DNA of 6,877 bases, taken from the NCBI GenBank assembly GCA_025352585.1, contig JANXTD010000753.1, positions 1-6,877 of the forward strand. The letters are read 5' to 3'. Source of the stretch: Fimbriiglobus sp. Its GTDB lineage: Bacteria > Planctomycetota > Planctomycetia > Gemmatales > Gemmataceae. Position 1 is the stretch's first letter. Each line of letters opens with the position of its first letter. This document shows positions 6,033 to 6,877 of the stretch, piece by piece. The notes beneath the pieces are model-generated. The model was not told where the DNA came from. It was given only the letters and a program-made list of their open reading frames with translations, and searched no databases. The translations under genes and the position numbers were made by a program.

Positions 6033-6825
6033 CTTCGTCACCTCCGACGGCTACGACTTCGCCTGGGACGAGTTCGCGCCGCCGGGCGAGCCGCGTGGGC
6101 GAATCGTCGTGGTCCACGGCATCCGCTCGCACGCCGGCTGGTACGCCGGCAGTTGCGCGAAGTTGGCCGCCGCAGGGTACGAGGTCTGCTTCCTGGAGCG
6201 CCGCGGGGCCGGCCGCAACACGGCGCAACGCGGCGACGCCCCCGGCTTCCGCCGCCTGCGCCGCGACATCGTCGAGTTCCTGGCGTCCCGTCCGCCGTTG
6301 CCGACGCACCTGATGGGCATCTCGTGGGGCGGCAAGCTGGCCCTCGCGGCGTCGGCCGTGACGCCGGTGGCGTCGCTGGTCCTCGTCGCCCCCGGCTTCG
6401 TGCCGCGCGTCCGCACGGGCCTGCGCGAACGCTTGCGCTTCACAGTCGCGCGATTGTTCCGCCCGACGCGCCTCTTCGACGTGCCGCTGAACGCCCCGGA
6501 GCTGTTTACGCGCGACCCGGCGTGGCAGGACTACTTGCGCACCAACCCGCACGACACCCACCGTGCGACGGCCCGCTTCTTCGTCGGCAGCGCCGCACTC
6601 GACTTCCGGCTGCGCCGCACGGTCAACGCCACTCCGACGCTGACGCTGCTGGCGGGGGACGACCGCGTGATTGACAACGCCGCGACGCGGGCCTTCGTGG
6701 CGAAGTTTACCCACCCGGCGAACCGCGTGGTCGAGTACGCCGGGTTAACGCACACGCTGGAGTTCGAGGACCGCGGGTTGGCGTTCGTCGTCGACATCCT
6801 GGCGTGGCTGGCGGCGGTAGAATGA
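6022..6825 (+). CDS. Alpha/beta-hydrolase (lysophospholipase-like)
   Basis: This 267-residue predicted cytosolic serine hydrolase has no signal peptide. Visible elements are the oxyanion-side motif VVVHGIRSHAGWY (29-41), the nucleophile elbow GISWGG (99-104, S101), the acid loop LLAGDDRVID (209-218, D214 likely) and the catalytic His in GLTHTLEFE (H244), so the triad is complete. The cap between strands 6 and 7 (about 125-195) is Arg-rich. The start is a TTG at 6022, with GAGAG at 6012-6016 five bases upstream; no in-frame ATG occurs before the catalytic core, so a non-ATG start is needed. It overlaps the enolase-like gene by 11 bp and the next gene by 4 bp, so coupled translation is likely. 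The family resembles monoacylglycerol lipases and small esterases. The natural ester or amide is unknown, but a product or substrate shared with the enolase-superfamily neighbour is a fair inference. Confidence 0.9.
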   Translation: MARNFVTSDGYDFAWDEFAPPGEPRGRIVVVHGIRSHAGWYAGSCAKLAAAGYEVCFLERRGAGRNTAQRGDAPGFRRLRRDIVEFLASRPPLPTHLMGISWGGKLALAASAVTPVASLVLVAPGFVPRVRTGLRERLRFTVARLFRPTRLFDVPLNAPELFTRDPAWQDYLRTNPHDTHRATARFFVGSAALDFRLRRTVNATPTLTLLAGDDRVIDNAATRAFVAKFTHPANRVVEYAGLTHTLEFEDRGLAFVVDILAWLAAVE

Positions 6826-6877
6826 CCGAGGCGAAGCGGAAGCGTCAGCGCCCGGAGTCTTCCGCGCTAGTCGTTGA
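6822..6877 (+). CDS. Start of a fourth operon gene, cut by the window edge
   Basis: An ATG at 6822-6824 overlaps the hydrolase TGA as ATGA and opens a frame that runs to the end of the window (18 full codons, MTEAKRKRQRPESSALVV). The start is very basic. The 4-bp overlap is the classical layout of a coupled operon gene. Too little is visible to name a family; the basic start might be a cytosolic leader before a membrane segment or a domain that starts later. Confidence 0.55.
   Translation, partial: MTEAKRKRQRPESSALVV

Overview
The window is very GC-rich and reads as a chromosomal segment of a Planctomycetota bacterium, most likely of the Gemmata/Gemmataceae type. The strongest marker is a DUF1559 protein (2239-3288, minus) with a type IV pilin-like N-terminal methylation motif, a family greatly expanded in planctomycetes. 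GC-rich third codon positions and a single-RRM glycine-tailed RNA-binding protein fit this. The assignment is inference from gene content; there is no rRNA or other phylogenetic marker here.

Left part (1-2008, all minus strand). Reading leftward from about 2010 come: a hicB-hicA type toxin-antitoxin pair with hicB first, a perfect Shine-Dalgarno and a one-base TGATG junction; a hairpin plus T-run terminator behind it; an RRM glycine-rich RNA-binding protein; a very strong terminator; and a short PfkB-family sugar kinase. The hicA toxin frame is broken by one in-frame TGA exactly where the family usually has Arg. The missing C-terminal helix is still encoded in the same frame downstream, so this looks like a recently inactivated toxin beside an intact antitoxin.

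Middle (2009-3448). A good candidate small gene of 42 codons (2114-2242, plus) runs toward the DUF1559 gene and overlaps its stop by four bases. The DUF1559 gene is divergent from the right-hand operon, with 160 bp between the two starts.

Right part (3449-6877, plus strand). This is a compact operon: a NicO/RcnA-like nickel/cobalt membrane transporter with a large exported N-terminal domain, then 25 bp later an enolase-superfamily (muconate-lactonizing/epimerase subgroup) enzyme, then an alpha/beta-hydrolase starting at a TTG inside the previous gene, then a further gene starting at an ATGA overlap and cut by the window edge. The tight coupling suggests that the enolase-like enzyme, the hydrolase and the next gene share a pathway. 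The substrate cannot be read from the sequence.

I see no CRISPR array, transposase, tRNA or rRNA. The most noteworthy points are the nonsense-interrupted hicA, the internally shortened PfkB kinase, the small divergent ORF, and the uncharacterised enolase/hydrolase operon. I did not find convincing evidence for a wholly new system.
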